Of a stretch of 64,000 nt of DNA, positions 12,000 to 22,958 are shown in pieces; position 1 is the stretch's first letter, and each line of letters opens with the position of its first letter. Below the pieces are notes generated by a model. That model made no database searches. It saw only the letters and a program-made list of their open reading frames with translations, and had not been told where the DNA came from. Origin of the DNA: Phlebiopsis flavidoalba. Its lineage: Eukaryota > Basidiomycota > Agaricomycetes > Polyporales > Phanerochaetaceae. Position numbers and translations under genes: made by a program. The stretch spans positions 1 through 64,000 of the forward strand of contig JAOCPU010000088.1 of NCBI GenBank assembly GCA_035772785.1, given 5' to 3'.

Positions 12000-12958
12000 T
12001 TGGTAGATATATAGTCAAGAAGCGAATGCGTTGAGCGTGCGTTGGTCTCGTGGACGTCGTATGGCTACACCGTGGTTAGATTTATTATCTCCTGGTGAGA
12101 TGAGAACTGACCTCGGAAAAATGAGGCGGTATGAATCGTAGGTTTTGGGTAAATTTGCTGCTCGTGGGTGAGGGGAGGAGGAAGGTGATGGTTGAAACTT
12201 GAAGGCAACGAACAGGAGCGTTCAGATTCCAGCGTCTCAGGTTCGGAAGTCTTAGAACGGCTGCAACATTACCTCATTCGTGCAAGCCGACACAGACGTT
12301 GGAATATATGCTTACCGATTGACGTGGTAACTCTCAAAGAGGATTTGTGGGTCCACGGCTAGCGTTTTTTGGGATGAGGGCGGGCTCGCCAAAATGGCAT
12401 CTTTAAAGTAGACGCTCGCTAAGCCGTCGGGAACCTTAATGAGGGCGCCCATCAAATCCCCGACGCGCGCGCCCCGCCGGTCCCCTCAATTATTGTGTTT
12501 CTGGCATGGTAAGTAAGAACATTTCAGGCTATAGAATGAAATGCGTGGCATTTATTGAGAGCCTTTGAGGACAATTCATGCACAAAACATTCGCTGAAAT
12601 CGCCTTTGAGGGATTCTAAAAAGATGGATTTGTTTTCTGCTTTTTACCGCGCATTCGTTATAGCTGTAGCCTAGATGGAGCGGCTGTCAAACGGAATCGT
12701 GCTGTCGCACCAGACGGTACGGCCTTGATCATGCCACCTCCTTTTTTTCTCTCATCTCCTCTAATTGCGCAGGGGCTACAAGTCATCATCCCTTTTGTAT
12801 CTGTCAAATTTATTCTATTCAAGTTCCAATTGATATTCATTCGCATCTTCCCTGTTTTCACCATTTAGATTGTGATATGCTCAATTAATAGTAGTGTGTA
12901 TTGATGAGCTAGTAAAACAAGTCTATTTCTACGCATCAGTGTCGACATTGGTGAAGAA
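12000..12958. promoter_or_regulatory. Upstream region of the Q-rich gene
   Basis: About 0.5 kb 5' of the start at 11999 would hold its promoter and leader. No TATA box or other site stands out. Further right, to the TIR element, I see no gene. Confidence 0.3.
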
Positions 12959-13797
12959 GGGGGACAATGATGTTCCTCCCCCGGCAGCGTTGCAGCAGTT
13001 ACTGACTAGTTACTGACTAGTCAAAAAGTTACGGTTTTACAACTGTAACTAGGGGTTTTGAGGGTCCCATCAGTAACTGAAGAACTGGCCAATAGGATTC
13101 TCAGGTTACTGATGGGTGATTGATGGCCCCCGACGACCCCGCTGGAGCCTAACGGGGGCACGTTTGGCAAACCACGGCGCACTTCAAGTATCTTGCAAGC
13201 ATGTGGATGGAATGAATATGTACTTGAGTCATAAGTCTCATTGTCCGAGGTAGATTCAGCCCCTCCTCCGCCTCCCGATTCAACAGTCCACATGCAACAA
13301 AATCCTCAGGCTCCAGGACCTCATCAAGACTACACCATTCCTCTAAAACGATTCTCATCCTTCCACCAAGCCTACCCGGTACACACCATCAAAGTCAATA
13401 CTTCAGAAGTAAGCTTTTACAGTCACTGTCTGGCACTTTTGTGCGCCAAATCCACATTTGACGCGGCGCCAATCCCGTTTATTGTGGAGTGAGTTAAAGG
13501 TGGGGGACGTGTGTCGAGTCGGAGAGAGCGAAAAAAAGAAAGTAAAATACTACATAAAAAAGGCACGCCAATCCCTCGCAATAACTAGCTGTAAGGCGTC
13601 GTTACAGACGTGAGCAGCTCGCTGCAGCTTTGTTCTTTGACTCTCGGCGGTAGGTCACACGTAGTAGGGTAACCGATGGACCCATGGAACCGCTAGTTAG
13701 TGACTGATCGCCAGGTACTGACTGGACGTAACTAGTTTACTTCAGTTACGTGTGTAACTGGATGACTCAGTCAGTAACTGTGCAACACTTGTCCCCC
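12959..13797. mobile_element. Candidate TIR element (MITE-like, about 0.84 kb)
   Basis: The left edge carries GGGGGACAA and, slightly inward, GTTGCAGCAGTTACTGACT. The right edge, reverse-complemented, reads GGGGGACAAGTGTTGCACAGTTACTGACT in register. The left copy has an extra run of C/G between the two blocks. Additional CAGTTACTGA-like blocks lie just inside both ends, as subterminal repeats. No transposase frame is present, so it would be non-autonomous. I could not find a clear target-site duplication, so the exact ends and superfamily stay open. Confidence 0.5.
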
Positions 13798-13958
13798 GCA
13801 CGCGGGCGGGGGTAGTCCCAGACACTACCGGCCCCCTGGGGGCAGGTGTGCGCAACGCATTTCCCCTGCGGAGTCTCCTTTTCTTTCTCTCTCGGCCTTG
13901 GCCGGCTAAACGCGAAGGGGTGGGCCAGACCATAGTCGGTTGCGCCCCAGGATTGCTC

Positions 13959-13960
<2 letters not shown>

Positions 13961-13989
<29 letters not shown>
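13961..13989. repeat. Poly(A) run of about 29 bases
   Basis: An uninterrupted A tract lies between the TIR element and the IMP dehydrogenase remnant. The nearby remnant still has introns, so this is not the tail of a processed copy of it. Confidence 0.9.
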
Positions 13990-13990
<1 letters not shown>

Positions 13991-14264
13991 ACTGTCCCCC
14001 GGTGTGTAGTGCGCGGGGGTCCCTTACCTTCGTGGCCGGTGTCAGTTGATGCGCCTCGCTCATTGGCGAGCTATCGGACTTTGAAAAGACCGTGGCGTTT
14101 AAGACCACTTCCCAGTTCTGCTGGGCGCGTATCATTACCTAGACGCCAGCGTGACTTAGAAACGCGGCGCAATTTTTTTCGATGGTTTTCTGGAGTTTTA
14201 TCTACCACCACCCACCACCTTTTTCCCCCCTGCCCGCATTCCCTCATCTCGCAAGACACGCCAG

Positions 14265-16413
14265 CCATCGGCCAGAAACAGCAGCAGCACGACGTACCCT
14301 CAACCCGCCGACGCACTTGCGCACCTCGCGCAACGTAACGCCCAAGAAGGATGGGCTCGCGGTGGACGAGCTCATGGACGCGCGCGCGCACGGCGGGCTG
14401 ACGTACAACGCACTTCCTCATGCTCCCCGGCAAGATCGACTTCTCGGCGCAGACAAGTGACGACGGAGACACGCGTCACGCGTAATGTCGTGCTCAAGAC
14501 CCCGTTCATGAGCTCGCCCCATGGACACAGTCACCGAGGGCGAGATGGCTATCGCCATGGCGGTAAGCTCACCTCCTGCTCTTTGATTGTGTTGCAAGTG
14601 CAGGTGCCGAAACGTGCGCTGTAGCTTCTCGGCGGATATTGGTGTCATTCACCATAACCAGCCCGCCGCGGCTCAGGCTGCGATTGGTCCGCGCGGTCAA
14701 GCGTCACGAGAACGGGTTTCATTACGGAGCCTGTACGTCCTGTCGCCCCAGCACAACTCGTCGACGATGTCCTCGATATCTAAAGGAGCGGCTTGGGTTC
14801 AGTGGCATCCCCATCACTGGTGAGTGTCCAGTTTCACATTATTGGGCCGTCGAAGATGAGAAAAAACGTATATCCAATAACCTTCGTTCTCCGACCAACG
14901 CGTTTACACGTGTGAACTGGGGGATACCATACTTTTGGCAACTGAAACTAATTGTGTGTCGTGTGACTCATTTGGCTGACGCGAAATACCCAGGAACACG
15001 GGCTCTCTTCGGTGGCAAAGCTGACTCGGTATCGGTGACCAACCGCGACGTGTGCCCGCAGTTCCGGCCGCCGACGACGACGCCGCTCGCTTTGAGGTCC
15101 TGTACGTGGGTGATGAGCTAAGGACCTCGTGACGGCGCCAGAGGGCGTGACGCTTGACCGACGGCGCAACACAATCCTGCGCGACTCGAAGAAGGGCAAG
15201 CATGTCTCCAATCGTCGTAACGCGCAGGGCCGACTCACGTCGCTCCCTCGCGCGCTCGGATCTGCTCAAGAAACCAAACCTACCCGCTCGCGAGCAAAGC
15301 GCCCGAGGACGAAGCAGCTGTTACGCCGCCGCCGCGGCACGATTCGGCACACGTGAAGCTACCCGCAGAACCGCACAGAGACAGGCTGCTGCCTGCTCGT
15401 CGACGCGGAGCCTCGGACATTGTCGTGCTACGACTCGTCGCAAGTGCAAATCGGTGTTCCACAGCATCGCACATGTAGTTCGATGGATTCCAAACGCCGC
15501 CGACCTTCCCGAAAGCTCGAGGTATATCTCGAGCGCAAACGTCGTGACGCGCGAGCAGGCGGCGACGCCTGATCTGACGGCGCTGGGCACCGCGGACGGG
15601 CTCCGCGTCGGCGGCATAGGGCTCGGGCTCGATCTGCATCACGCAGGAGGTCATGGCCGTCGGCCGCCCGCAGGCGACGGCCGCGTGTGTACAATGTCGC
15701 TGAGTTTTTCCAAACCAGTTTTGTTGTCCCCGTCATGCGGACGGAGGCATCAGCAACGTCGGGCATGTCGTCAAAAGCGCCTCGCGCTCGGCGCAGGCGC
15801 GGTCATGATGGGTGTCTGGGGGGGGGGGGTCTCCTCGCGGGCGTACGACTGAGGCACCCGGCGAGTACTTTTACCACGAGGGCAAGAAGTGTCAGGCCTA
15901 CCGCGGCATGGTGGTCTCCTCGTGCGTCCTTCCCTTCTCTCGGCCCCCACTTCAACAATACGAAACACTCCCCACAGGGACGGCAATGGAGCAAGGCAAG
16001 CCGGAGCGACCCGAGCGCAGTCAAAGGCGAAAAACGCCTCTGCGCTGGTTGCAAAAAAAAAACCTGTGCGGCGGCCAAGTCCGCCAAATCGACGTAACGC
16101 ATGAGAACGCAGCGACGTCGCGCTACTTCTCCGAGCGTCCGCCGTGTGAAGGTCGCCCAGGGCGTACTCGGGCGATGTCCAGGACAAGGGCTCCGTCACA
16201 CGCCTTCACTGCTCGTAACCCTGCATCATCAAAAACCACGGGCGTGCAGCACTCGCTCCAGGATATCGGCGTACGCGGCCTTGATGCGCTCCGCGCGGAG
16301 TGTCCATGGCGGGTGAGGTGCGGTTTGAGTTGCTAGGACGGCGATACGTGCGCGCAGACGTGGAGGGACGGTGTGGCATGGCTGGTTGAATTCGTACACC
16401 GAAGAGGCTGTTT
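14265..16413 (+). pseudogene. Inosine-5'-monophosphate dehydrogenase, frameshifted
   Basis: IMPDH converts IMP to XMP with NAD+, the limiting step of guanine nucleotide synthesis. Full-length homology is seen in pieces: KKDGLAVDELMDARAHGG near 14346, TRVTRNVVLKTPFMSSP near 14470, GVIHHNQ near 14640, VRAVKRHENGFI near 14690, the CBS-domain segment KDLVTAPEGVTLD near 15120, NVVTREQAA near 15538, the catalytic loop SICITQEVMAVGRPQATA with Cys at 15635-15637, GAGAVMMG near 15798, APGEYFYHEGK near 15855, ENAATSRYFSE near 16103, QHSLQDIGV near 16250 and the C-terminal GEVRFEL near 16310. Two introns with normal ends remain (about 14562-14603 and 15912-15978), so it is not a retrocopy. The pieces lie in all three frames, with a break roughly every 50-150 bases. 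Residue conservation is high, which fits either a recent pseudogene or unpolished sequence of the real gene. Confidence 0.85.
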
Positions 16414-16635
16414 GCTGTGATTTGTTTTCTTTGGATGGAGGTTTTTTTGTATAGTGAACGTCTGTAGCTATAATGTGTTTTGTGCCATCGAGGCTTTGGG
16501 TTTTACTCTTATGTGTGATGCGGCGTTTCGGTCGCGCGTGCACTTGTGAGGTGAGTGGTCGTTCGGGTCCCCTTTTGGTATTGAAATGGGGTATCTCAAG
16601 GAGTGGAATATGGTGTGTGCAAGTGCTACGATGTA

Positions 16636-18075
16636 CTAGACGCTCAAGACGCAACACTCCCGTCGCCCTAGCAGCATCTTGCTACCGCTCACGCCCAGCG
16701 CGTTAACTAACATGGCGTTGAACGCCGCCTTGGGCTTAAAACTCGCATCAAACAGCAGCGGCGTATTCTGTCTTACGCCACGGACAACTCCTGCGCGCCA
16801 TATGCATGAGCCTCCCACCGACACGACGTGGATCGGACGGTGAAGCGTACCTTGTCGCTGACGCCCCAGCTCGTGATCCCCACGGCGCACGCGGGCACTG
16901 CGAGGCACGCCTTCGTGACTGTGACATAGTCGCCGCATCGGACGCCTTGGCGATGTCCGAGTTCTGTGCGGACCGTTAGCAGCGCAAGGTGCACAGTGCG
17001 TGTGGAGGAAAAGGTACCGGTTATGGCGACTTCGACGCGCTGCGGTCGCTGCGAGGGTAAGCGTCGCGGCCTGGACATTTCCTGCGCCGCCGGCCTATGC
17101 ATGCGTGAGCAGCGGTCAGACAGGGAAGGGGGCGGGGAAAGGTGCGCACGGAGAGGTGCGACTGCGAGCCGATGCCGTCGAATGAGCTTCGTGCCGGCGC
17201 CGTTGACTTTCTTCACGATGTTGACCACCGCGCGGAGCTTCGCGTTCGGCGCGTCGAGGTTGAAGTCGATTGTATATGTAGAGCTCTTTGATACCCCATA
17301 CCCAGCGGCCGGAGCTTCCGCGGGCCCGCTGCTCGGCCCTGCGCCGGCCTTGAATGCGGTGCTCACACGAAGCCCTCAGCCGAGGACCTTGAAGAATACG
17401 GACTGCCGAGAAGGACCCGTCCTCGTTGAAGGATCTCGTTCACGACGTCCCACGCTCGAATCTTGCCCTTGTACCAAGGCCCGCGACAGTCGCAATGTGC
17501 GTCTGCATATGACTCGGTGGTGAGAGTGGCTTTGTCGCTAATCGCGATACCTAATCACATTGTGCGGGCAGCTGCGAGTGCCAGACTGGAAACGACGGTT
17601 AACGGTGTGCGATGGGAAGCTGGTGAGCTGGGGGGAGGCGCTCGGAGGGGTGTACCTCCAGTAGTGTGTGTCCGCGGATGAGGAGGGTTTGTGCTGCTGG
17701 GCATAGTTGACGAGTGCGTCCGCGTTAGGTTGTGAAGGTGAAGACTCCAATCCACGCTTGCCTGGAGATCCGACCCACAATGTTTAGCATGATGTGCACG
17801 AACTGTCAGCTCACGACCTACTTTTCCGTCTACACCTTCATGTCAGTGGCAATGTTAATCTTAATCTTGACTGACGCCCCACTCACACGTCCGCTGTACT
17901 CCACTTCATAAGCAAATTTTCAGGCGTAACCTGGCCAAAATTTGCGACGTCACAGACGAGTCTTGCGCATTTCATTGCTGAAAGTGTTTGAGTCCGACGA
18001 TGTGCCCAGTAACATTTTCCCACTTCGTCTTGAAGTGCGCATCGAGCCCCGTGATGTGGCCCGAAGCACGACATT
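16636..18075 (-). pseudogene. GH10 endo-1,4-beta-xylanase, frameshifted
   Basis: GH10 enzymes cut the xylan backbone of plant cell walls. On the minus strand the family order is complete: GTSSDSNTFSNEMRKTR near 18000, FGQVTPE...MKW near 17910, ADALVNYAQQH near 17730, a split GHT/WHSQLP block, ISDKATLTT near 17540, KIRAWDVVNEI with the acid/base Glu at 17435-17437, TYTIDFNLDAPNAKL near 17260, GIGSQSHLS near 17160, VEVAIT and the nucleophile Glu split by the intron at 16964-17017, TVTKACLAVPAC near 16910, GITSWGVSDK near 16870 and NTPLLFDASFKPKAAFNAM near 16745. At least four introns have normal ends. Several single-base insertions (for example one extra G after the nucleophile and one C after VVNEI) break the frame. 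No signal peptide or CBM1 is recognisable upstream. It faces the IMPDH gene tail to tail. Confidence 0.85.
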
Positions 18076-18689
18076 GGCTAAGCGTTCGGCGGATAAAGAC
18101 TAAAGAGATGATAAAAGATAGCAGCGCAGCGAAGTATTCAATCATGGTGAAACGAGAGTTGCAGATCCTTGACTTCTCTCCTCACTTTTCTCGACCGGGC
18201 CAGCGGCGGTGGAAATTGTGGTGTTGGCCCTCCGTCAATGATCACACTTGGCATTTATGCTCCCGATTCAGCCAGCTCATGCATGCATCAGGAACGCCTT
18301 TCTTGGCAGAGTACATTTCTTCCTGGTCCAGGAGCAATGTTGTTCAAGTGTCTGGGAAAAGCCTAGAAACGCGTCGTTGCCATATAGTGTTTAGTACCAT
18401 CATGTAGTGCGTAGGCAGAATGACCTGGCTGCACACCGAGAAATTGTGTTTAATCTATTATCCAATACTCACCAGGAAGTTCAAGTTGGAATCGATGAGT
18501 ATTCCATGGTGCGTGCGGCACCGTGTGAATTATTGCACGTGGGTCGCCAAACGAGGGGCATGTGCGCGCTACGCCGCACGCGGCATCGTAAGTTTCGACA
18601 AAAGCTTGCACGTCGCGGGGGAACACTTCTTGTATCACAAGTCAACAGCTTCGCCACACGTCTTGTAACACCGAATCAGCTCCGACTTC
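18076..18689. other. No gene recognised
   Basis: This lies upstream of the xylanase remnant and before inverted-repeat arm B. Short frames exist on both strands but none carries a motif I know. Confidence 0.35.
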
Positions 18690-19600
18690 TTTCATACTCC
18701 TATTCAGGTCCGAGTCCGTAGCCGAAAGGCGCACGTGCAATGTTTGAGATACTCCGAATCCCGAATGATTACTAAGTCCGACACATCTGGACCCTGAAGA
18801 CTGAGTTGGATTCGAGTCTTGTACACTCCGAGCTCATTCTTAGACCAGCGGACAAAGTCATCAATGAGTCGCAACTCACCTGATAGACAGAGCTCATGAT
18901 ATTCCCCGTATCCTCGGCAAATTCCACGTCGGGTTCATCCTCGTCGAGATCATTCACGTCGGGTTAAATCCTCGTCAAAAGCACATCCCAGCCAAAATCA
19001 TCTCTAAGCTCCGACCTGCGTCAATAACTCTCCAGAATGCGAGTCAGAACGATTATCTCATATGATCCTCAAAGACATATCGCAATTGTTTCAACTACTG
19101 GAGCTGACATTGGTCGGTACACAGTATGCCCCTGATCTAATCTACTGACGACTTTATCAAGCAGACCCAACGTATACCAGCAACGTCTACGACTAAAAAG
19201 GGATCAAATGTGATAGACCTCACAGAGAGACTGGTAGCCTTGGAGAAAATTTTTCATTTGGTTGCCAAAGTTTTGCGTTCGAGTGGAGCGAACAATGTAA
19301 CCTCCGAGGAACTCGCCATGTTATTTGCACTCGACAGCACGTTAATCCGGCTTGTCAAAATCACGAATCAAATTAGAGAATCTAGCGGCAAGTCAGGCAT
19401 TCGCGGGCTGATTCATGCCATGGCCAGTTCATCAGGACCTCAGTACGAAGGTATGGTTGGCACTCCTGGACAATGCAACAAATGGCATTCAAAGTATTGT
19501 GCCACGATTCACGGAATCATGCTGCATGCACAGTCAGCGTATGAGCTGAACCGTGTCATGCTATCCAGGTCAATGGTCGATCATTGTGATTAGGCGTGCG
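18690..19600. repeat. Inverted repeat arm B (partner at 1995-2835)
   Basis: It contains a plus-strand frame at 19210-19593 starting with MIDLTERLVALEKIFHLVAK and, to its left on the minus strand, blocks shared with arm A. Its frame is longer and better preserved than that of arm A (RGLIHAMASSSG, KYCATIHGIMLHAQ), so this may be the less decayed copy. The family is not recognised. Confidence 0.6.
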
Positions 19601-20424
19601 TCTCCAGAGCGTGAGCTTCCCGTCCTGATCAATGTAAGCACGTTCCATCCATCATCCCTCAGGCCGTCGTAGGTCTCAAAGGAAGTCCAGCAACAGGACA
19701 TTTGTGATCGAAGGTTGGTGACCCAATAATCTGGATAGTTCACCAAGCAGATGTCGATTTATCCCAGTCATGAACCACGGGATGTAGACCGTGATCCTGT
19801 CCAAGAGCCTTCGAGTAGCACTACAAGCTACCGCAGCTCAAGCAATCTGAGCCGAAGTAGGTCTCTAGAGTCCTTGGACACTCGAAGTGGTGAACCAGCC
19901 GGATGAAGATACGCTATCCAAGACACCACTCACTGAGCTAGAAGACGCGCGCCATGTGCCCCAGACGATCCGAGGCACGTGAAGCCGTCTCTCAAACTTA
20001 TGCATTGCAAAACTCACATGATAATTGACTCAGTTGGTCGAAATAATGAACACCATCTATGAGTGGGGGACGACTGAAAAAACGTTTTCAGTACGAAGAC
20101 AATCATCTTCTCTGGTGTCTAGAGGGAATGCTACGCTTGATACAGATGCAGCATGACATCGATGGACCTGCTCTTTTCCGCGTCGCGCACGACAAATTAA
20201 CCTGCATTTTGAAACTTCCTTGATGAGGCGCGTATCCGCTGGTTCATTTAACTCAGAAGCGAGAGAGCGAGACTGACTAGCCTCAGGTTTTAATGAAACT
20301 GCTAATAGCAGCTGAGAACGGCGAAATGATACTGACCCCCAATGCATCAACAACTCGTGCATTCTCTGCGCGGCTTGTTGTGTCCGGCTTTCTGAGCATC
20401 TTTGTCAAGTACCAACCGCTATCT
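19601..20424. other. No gene recognised
   Basis: Only short frames occur between the repeat arm and the kinase remnant, and I see no clear repeat. Confidence 0.35.
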
Positions 20425-21585
20425 TCATTGCGGCATCATGCATTCAAATGTGTGCGCTTTCGGCATTTGGGTCTATGGTGATGTCTACAAGGGGATGATA
20501 TCGGACAAGTACGTTGCCTTGAAAGCCGTCAGAAACATAGAGTACCGAGGCGATGCTATGGCAGGACCGAACGAAACAAATCAGGTATGTGCCTCACACC
20601 ATCCGCAAATCACCCACTCCTCGCGAACACTGGCCCTCTGCTTACGATATTACCCCGTCAACTGGCAGCGCTTTTACCGCGAAGTCATGATACTACGCGG
20701 ATTGAGGCATCATCATATGTGCTGTCCGCTGGGCGTTGGTTTACATGTCCCCAATATCCCAACCACAAATGGCCATTGTCTCGTCTTGCCATGGTACGAC
20801 AACGGCAATATATGGCAATACACTCAGAAGCATGGCTGGAATCAGGCCGTTATCACGCGCCACGTGAGTATTGTGTAGGCCTTCCGAGGCTGCAGGAATA
20901 AGTCTCTCATCGCGACGTGGCATACGACATCAGATGTCGGACATCCTGGCAGGGCTGTCGTATCTTCACGAGAATAATGTTGTGCATGGCGATCTACACC
21001 CTGTGAGTGTTTAGATTCCATCAAGATGATCTAGACCTACCTCAGACTGACTTTATGAAAAGGGGAACATTTTAATGATGACGATAACCATGCACGGCTA
21101 GCAGATTTCAGGATTAGCGAACTTTGCTGATGCCACGGAGATGAGTGCTGCATTCGAGACGAAACCGGGAGCAATGCGCTATGCGGCTCCGGAGATTCTC
21201 GAGCCACAGATCATTGGGAGGGAAACCATTCGCCACACGACAGGGAGCGATATTTATTCTTTTGGTCAACTCTCATGGCAGGTAAGCACTAAAATCGGCC
21301 TATGTTCACTACCGCTACTTGAGGAACAGCGTTATTAACAACTCAATAATCATACTAGCTGTTCACCGAAACTGTGCCGTTTGAGGGCGTCGGCAATGTT
21401 GGAGTATTACAAGCAGTCGTTGGGGGCAAGCATGCCCCTGCGATCCGCGTCAAAAGCGCACGATTCCTGACAGCCTATGGGAGTTGATGGAAAGTTGTTG
21501 GCACACTGCAGACCAGACGACTCCGTCCGACCGCATCCGACTTGGCGAAGAAGCTGACAGACGAGCGAACCATCTAATAACAGTT
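20425..21585 (+). pseudogene. Serine/threonine protein kinase-like, degenerate
   Basis: The kinase fold is readable across several exons: GDVYKGMISDKYVALKAVRN (VAxK strand) near 20480, RFYREVMILRGLRHHHM near 20670, HCLVLPWYDNGNIWQY near 20775, LAGLSYLHENNVVHGDLHP (catalytic loop) near 20950, ADFR in place of DFG near 21105, KPGAMRYAAPEIL near 21165, DIYSFGQLSWQ near 21250 and a C-terminal part with WELMESCWHTAD near 21480. Introns such as 20585-20669 and 21281-21358 have GT-AG ends. The glycine loop at the start is incomplete, the DFG glycine is Arg, and the last exon is frameshifted and stopped. It resembles the large HGDLKGANILV-type kinase family of Agaricomycetes. Probably inactive. Confidence 0.65.
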
Positions 21586-22958
21586 GGCGGGACGCAAAAA
21601 CCCCACGTACGCAGAGCAGTATTGTTTTTAGAATGAAGTCCTTGGGGCTGACAAGCAGCAGATTAGCTACAAGCTTTGAATTCTTTTCGTGCGGTTGACT
21701 GCGCGATCTAGTTTCAACTCAAGGAGATTTGAGCGTGCACTAGCGATGGTGCACTGTCGCTAATTAGATCAGCGTACGACGAGGAAATTTTTCTTCATTG
21801 ATCGGACGCGTCCATATTCACGCACTACTCTTGTATGACACCATTTCAAAAATAACCTATGAGAAACATACACACCGTGCTTTCGTTGGCATCTGGGAGG
21901 ACTCTCCGCCGACACCCTGTTCTTAACCACGTCTACACACGCGCCGTCACGCAACGGACGTACCGACGCCCTCCTTCCGCCACTCCTCAACCTCTATAGT
22001 AGAGTTTCCCTTCCTCTTATTTTATTATTATATATATTAATCTTTTATTATTCCGTTATTTTGTTTATTAATGTAGAGCCGCCAGTCACTTCATTCGCTC
22101 CTTGACTGATTACCCAGTTACGCTCCAACCATGCCCCGTCTTACCCTTTCCTACTTCTCCTTTGCTCTCACATCCGAATACCTCTTGATGAATGACACTG
22201 AACCTGTTTCAAACTAATTGATGCCGCCGCTGGGGGCTATGGTGGAACCGGCAGATCCTTGGCCGAGTTGCATGGTGATACAAGGATAAATGTCAGAAAT
22301 ATATTCCGCTAGTGTATGCTTCGCCTCGACCGAGGTTAGGCACCCCTACTTCCGCCAGGAATGTGAGTAGCTCCAGCGGCGTCCAGCGACGAATCACACT
22401 GCCACTGTGCGGCATGCGTTGTGTGATGACATCGGTGGACCACATATCCAGGGCCGAGCGAGAGCTCCGTAGCGCGGGACACTGCGCGCCGCCCAAACGA
22501 CGCGAGCACCGCGGGGTGTGAGCCGTGGACGCAGCTCCTGAGGCCCTTTTATGCTCCATCCCTCGACGCGACCCACACGAACCCTCCGGAGCCGCGGCCA
22601 GATGGCTGCTGCAATTGAGGCAGGCAAGCAAGGCATCCGTGTTAACGTGCCCGAGTACCAGCCGAAGTGAGCATATTTACAGAACTCGACGACGCGGAGC
22701 CGTGTGAGAGGTGGCGCAAGCACTTCCTACCGAGCTACATGAAATGCGACCTCCTGGCTGGCTCTTGTTTTGCGGGACAGCCTTGAGCCCTGAGAATCTG
22801 GAGCGAAGGATAGAGTTACCCGATAAGAACATTGGGTCTCCGACAATTCAATTCATACTTAAGTACAAGAAAACGACAGGTAAGCAATAACAGCCGATAA
22901 CACCAGACAAAGAGCAACAACAGAGCATCGGAATAGCTGCGATGTAGAAGAAAAATCT
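21586..22958. other. No gene recognised
   Basis: An AT-rich patch lies near 22015-22070. A minus-strand stretch at about 22290-22730 is open over some distance but without motifs I can name. Nothing else can be supported. Confidence 0.3.

Noticed and set aside
13961..13989. Poly(A) run as tail of a processed IMPDH copy
   Set aside because: The IMPDH remnant keeps introns and the tract lies upstream of it, not at its 3' end.
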